This document shows positions 5,602-8,268 of a DNA stretch of 8,268 bases, piece by piece. The translations under genes and the position numbers were made by a program. The notes under the pieces are model-generated. The model made no database searches and was not told where the DNA came from. It saw nothing but the letters and a program-made list of their open reading frames with translations. The DNA is taken from the NCBI GenBank assembly GCA_900768035.1, contig CAAGBH010000102.1, positions 1-8,268 of the forward strand, written 5' to 3'. The DNA comes from Clostridia bacterium. Lineage in GTDB: Bacteria; Bacillota; Clostridia; Oscillospirales; Acutalibacteraceae. Each line of letters starts with the position of its first letter. Positions within the stretch are counted from its first letter, which is position 1.

Positions 5602-6912
5602 ATGACACAGATTAAAGTTTTTTCTAAAAATGGTACACGCCTTGGCAGTACTTCAAAAGCGTTTGATATTGTGGTGCGTGAAGAGTTAATGCGTGAACAT
5701 ACGCTTGCTTTTTCGGTTGCAAATATTGATTCGGTATTTTCTCATATTGCTCCCGATACAATATATGAATGCGAAGGGGAGCGGTTTGATATCACTGATA
5801 TAAATGGTGATAATACAGGTGTTAATACAACGACAGTAAGTGCAGAACACGTATCCTATAGGCTTAATGAGTATACTATACCCGCCAATTATGCTTTTGT
5901 GGGAACTGTTCAAGAAATCGGCAATGATATTTTGAAGGTTTCAGGTGCAGTTGCTGAATTTTCTATCGGCGAGTATAAAAGTAATACAAAACTTAGTTTT
6001 GCGCTTAATAACGATAAAGAAACAACCGCACGTGCGGCGATTATTGCGCTTCAAAGTATGGGGGTTGAGATTACTTTCAATAATTTTACTATCAACTTTT
6101 CAGAAAGATTGGGAGAGGACAAGCAAACACCGCTCTATCTTTCACGGAGGCAATGGCAAAAGGGAAACGGTTGGACTTATGAAGTAGATATCGCCGATAC
6201 AGGAAATATTACTTTAGGTGACACTTTCCCGCTTGTTGGTGACGGCATTGAAGCCGGGACAACAAAAAGAATTATCGCACATGAGCGACATTTGGACGAC
6301 CCCACACAAAATACGGTTACATTAGGTGTCTTTGTTCGTGATGATGCATCTTCTTCGGTTGAAATTGAGAACAAGGTTGATAATTCTGTTCAACAAGGTG
6401 AAAAATACAGCAATGTAAAAATAACACATACGGATGGATTCGTTGCTGAAAATAAAGCAGGCACACAAAGAGTAATTATGAATGCTGATGATTGCTTTAC
6501 GGTGCAGGTGAAACGAAACGGGGAATGGGTATCAACTAATACTCTTGAAGATTTTGGTCTAATTGTTAATAGAATAACTAACCCTGAAGCTAAAAATAAG
6601 TTTTATATATCAGTAGGTGAAATCGGCAATAACGAATATGGTTTGCAATTACATAAGTTTATTGATGGCAAGGATACTACTATAGCAGAAATAGGACAGG
6701 TTGATGGCTATCAAAATTTAACAATTAAATCACTTATTTATCCGATAACTCTTGAAGCGCCTAAGAATAATGCAATTAGTGTAATAACGAATAAAGGTAA
6801 TACAAAAATATTGAATTCGGACTATTACAAGGGGATAGTCGGGTTTAAGAAACCAGATGATACTATAGGATATTTACATATAGTTGATGGTGAAATTCAT
6901 AGCGTAGACTAA
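5602..6912 (+). CDS. Tail-tip / tail-associated minor structural protein (Tal-like)
   Basis: This 436-aa protein lies directly after Dit, where siphophages encode Tal, the trimeric gp27-like tail tip that often carries an endopeptidase or other cell-wall-active C-terminus. The N-terminal part has the family look: REELMREHTLAFSV (residues 27-40), YECEGERFDITDI (55-67), VSAEHVSYRLNEY (79-91) and FNNFTINFSERLG (about 154-166). A beta-rich stretch follows with LGDTF and DDPTQNTVTLGVFVRD. The C-terminal third is repetitive beta-strand-rich sequence without recognisable protease or lysozyme residues, so it is more likely a structural or adhesin part. The start ATG 5602 follows an ideal AGGAGG (5589-5594, spacing 7), and only two bases separate it from the Dit stop. 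Confidence 0.82.
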   Translation: MTQIKVFSKNGTRLGSTSKAFDIVVREELMREHTLAFSVANIDSVFSHIAPDTIYECEGERFDITDINGDNTGVNTTTVSAEHVSYRLNEYTIPANYAFVGTVQEIGNDILKVSGAVAEFSIGEYKSNTKLSFALNNDKETTARAAIIALQSMGVEITFNNFTINFSERLGEDKQTPLYLSRRQWQKGNGWTYEVDIADTGNITLGDTFPLVGDGIEAGTTKRIIAHERHLDDPTQNTVTLGVFVRDDASSSVEIENKVDNSVQQGEKYSNVKITHTDGFVAENKAGTQRVIMNADDCFTVQVKRNGEWVSTNTLEDFGLIVNRITNPEAKNKFYISVGEIGNNEYGLQLHKFIDGKDTTIAEIGQVDGYQNLTIKSLIYPITLEAPKNNAISVITNKGNTKILNSDYYKGIVGFKKPDDTIGYLHIVDGEIHSVD

Positions 6913-6927
6913 AGAGAGGTTTTTAAA

Positions 6928-7581
6928 ATGCTAATTCAATTAACTGAAAATATGACAGATGCCGAAAGATTGGCGGCAGAAAATTCAAATAATCAATTTT
7001 TACAAAATATTACACGTCCCATCGGCAGTACATGGATAGGCGGGAAGAATAACGGTATTATTATTGACGAGGATACAGGCGAAAAGATTCCTGCAGGACC
7101 AATTAACCCGTCAACGTTGTTTGGAGGTGAGTGGGAACTGTTTGACAAAGGATTTAAAACGGGTGTTACAGTCAAAAAATATGGTGCGACAGATTGCTTA
7201 TCATCATATGAGGTTATATCTATACGAGGTGGCAATAGCGTTCGTTTTAGAATTAATCTGACAACTTCTAAAGAAATTAATGATAATTCGTTCGTTTTGG
7301 CAAATATCAATTTAGCAGACCACGGTTTATTTAATGATGAAAATGGATATTTTCCTTATGGTTATTTAGGTGGCGTTGCTATGAGCGATGGCGGACAATC
7401 TGTAATACAAATAGAATTAGGCGCAGGTGGAGAATTAAAAACCAATGATGTAATAAATGATGATAACAAACATAATATGCCCGCAAACTCTAATTTTAAA
7501 TTTGAATGTACAGTTATCGCTACTCCGAGTCAAATGCTCGACGAATTTTGCGATAAATTCTATTGGCGCAGGATTGCATAA
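6928..7581 (+). CDS. Baseplate / tail-fibre-like phage structural protein
   Basis: The 217-aa protein has an N-terminal stretch reading PIGSTWIGG (31-39) and INPSTLFGGEWELFDKGF (59-76). This is the NPSxLFGGxWE motif found in phage baseplate and fibre proteins, where it usually precedes a beta-rich head domain. Residues 77-217 are glycine-, asparagine- and strand-rich and end in FYWRRIA, a C-terminus typical of such tail proteins. It is probably part of the receptor-binding apparatus at the tail tip. The middle domain is not one I recognise and may be the host-specific part. ATG 6928 has AGAGAGG (6913-6919) 8 bases upstream. The gene lies 15 bases after the Tal stop and 14 bases before the next start. 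Confidence 0.7.
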   Translation: MLIQLTENMTDAERLAAENSNNQFLQNITRPIGSTWIGGKNNGIIIDEDTGEKIPAGPINPSTLFGGEWELFDKGFKTGVTVKKYGATDCLSSYEVISIRGGNSVRFRINLTTSKEINDNSFVLANINLADHGLFNDENGYFPYGYLGGVAMSDGGQSVIQIELGAGGELKTNDVINDDNKHNMPANSNFKFECTVIATPSQMLDEFCDKFYWRRIA

Positions 7582-7587
7582 AAGGAG
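7581..7587 (+). promoter_or_regulatory. Ribosome binding site deciding the start at 7596
   Basis: AAAGGAG at 7581-7587 lies 8 bases before ATG 7596. ATG 7590, in the same frame, is only 2 bases away, and the in-frame TTG at 7563 lies upstream of the motif and inside the previous gene. ATG 7596 is therefore preferred. Confidence 0.75.
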
Positions 7588-7595
7588 AAATGAAA

Positions 7596-8264
7596 ATGCT
7601 ATTACTTGAAATAACACAAAGGGAAGTAAAAAGTACTAGTAAAGAGAATTGCATTAGTGGTTCAAAAAAATTTTTTAAGTGCAAAATAAATTTCGATAAA
7701 TTTTGGGAAGGCTTTCAAAAGCATATAGTTTTTAAACGCAGTTCAGAACTGATAGCTGAGCCATATGTGATTATTGCTCATAACATGACTGAAGAAATTG
7801 AAATTCCTTTTGAAATATTAAAAGATAGCGGCAGCTTTAAAATAGGTGTATATGGCATAAAAGACGGCGTAATATTGCCAACTCTTTGGAGCGAAGATTT
7901 TATAGTGGAATGTGGCACCGACACCTGCGGTAAAGCTCCGGCTCCGCCAACACCTACCGTATATGAGCAAATTATTAAAACTACGAATGAGGCGGTTAAA
8001 ATTGCACAATCTGTTCGGGATGATGCTGATTCGGGTAAATTTAACGGAGGTAATGTAACCACAGACCTCGAATACAATCCTGAAAGTACAAATCCACAAA
8101 GTGGTGTGGCGGTAGCACATGCAGTTAAAAATTCAACGTCCCCGGAAAAAATCGCCGAGGCCTTAGAAGGCATAACCTTTGTTTTTGATGGTGGAAACGC
8201 TTTTAGTAGCGGACAAACATTAATAATTATAGATAGCGAAAGTGAGGAAGATAATAATGTTTAA
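7596..8264 (+). CDS. BppU-like baseplate or tail fibre protein
   Basis: The 222-aa protein has a two-part layout. Residues 1-108 form a beta-rich, immunoglobulin-like domain with FKIGVYGIKDGVILPT (81-96) and LWSEDFIVE, as in the N-terminal domains of baseplate upper (BppU-type) proteins that anchor receptor-binding proteins to the tail tip. A proline linker APAPPTPT (114-121) follows, then a helix YEQIIKTTNEAVKIAQSVRD (123-142) likely to trimerise. Next comes the fibre-type motif YNPESTNPQSGVAVAHAV (160-177), which recurs in tail fibres of Clostridia phages at the junction to variable tips. The C-terminus is acidic (ESEEDNNV). The stop overlaps the next gene by 8 bases. Family assignment is from pattern and context, so the name is tentative while the tail role is well supported. 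Confidence 0.72.
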   Translation: MLLLEITQREVKSTSKENCISGSKKFFKCKINFDKFWEGFQKHIVFKRSSELIAEPYVIIAHNMTEEIEIPFEILKDSGSFKIGVYGIKDGVILPTLWSEDFIVECGTDTCGKAPAPPTPTVYEQIIKTTNEAVKIAQSVRDDADSGKFNGGNVTTDLEYNPESTNPQSGVAVAHAVKNSTSPEKIAEALEGITFVFDGGNAFSSGQTLIIIDSESEEDNNV

Positions 8265-8268
8265 ATTA
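8257..8268 (+). CDS. Start of a further late gene, cut by the window edge
   Basis: ATG 8257 opens a frame reading MFKL up to the last base. GAGG at 8244-8247 gives 9-base spacing, and the start overlaps the preceding stop by 8 bases, the compact style of this operon. Only four codons are visible, so no product can be named. In this position another fibre, holin or lysis gene would be usual. Confidence 0.5.

Noticed and set aside
5945..6187. 80-codon open frame inside the Tal-like gene on the same strand
   Set aside because: It lies wholly within a well-supported structural gene in another frame and resembles no protein I know.
7778..8173. Antisense open frame opposite the last complete tail gene
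   Set aside because: It is a shadow of the coding strand; all credible genes here run on the + strand in a packed operon.
8257..8268. Circular closure of the window (last bases joined to the first)
   Set aside because: Reading across the join gives only four more codons (GTEI) before a stop, and no terminal overlap is visible, so there is no evidence that the window is a complete circle.

Overview
The window is an AT-rich, fully co-directional (+ strand) stretch of a tailed-phage or prophage genome. The protein families, strong AGGAGG-type ribosome binding sites and some TTG/GTG starts suggest a host in the Bacillota, most likely a gut-type Clostridia (Eubacteriales). The host assignment is inferred from family resemblance, not from a host gene.

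Left part (1-3208): an early/accessory module. After a non-coding leader with two inverted repeats comes an HUH-endonuclease replication initiator (148-1101). A tightly packed run of small genes follows: a 120-aa unknown, a CxxC zinc-binding-like protein, a 23-aa single-span membrane peptide, two small cysteine-rich proteins, a 61-aa unknown, a YopX-family protein and an ASCH-domain protein. Two arrays, each of four 7-bp units with near-consensus [GT]CG[GT]AAT, lie in this part: one in the 3' end of the rep gene (1033-1060) and one between small genes (1820-1847).

Right part (about 3190-8268): the distal siphophage tail module in canonical order. It holds tape measure protein, distal tail protein (Dit), tail-tip/endopeptidase-like protein (Tal), a baseplate/tail-fibre-like protein, a BppU-like baseplate or fibre protein, and the first four codons of another gene. 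Spacing is short or overlapping throughout, as in one late operon.

The most notable feature is the join between the parts. The ASCH protein resembles its family up to about residue 97, then runs out of frame into tape-measure sequence and stops. The tape measure gene lacks its usual N-terminal segment and any clear start. Everything normally between these genes (terminase, portal, protease, capsid, connectors, major tail protein, tape-measure chaperones) is absent. The simplest reading is one large deletion joining early and tail modules, in a defective prophage, a phage-derived satellite or tail-only element, or else an assembly chimera. Sequence alone cannot choose among these. No integrase, lysis gene, tRNA, CRISPR array or convincing terminator was seen.
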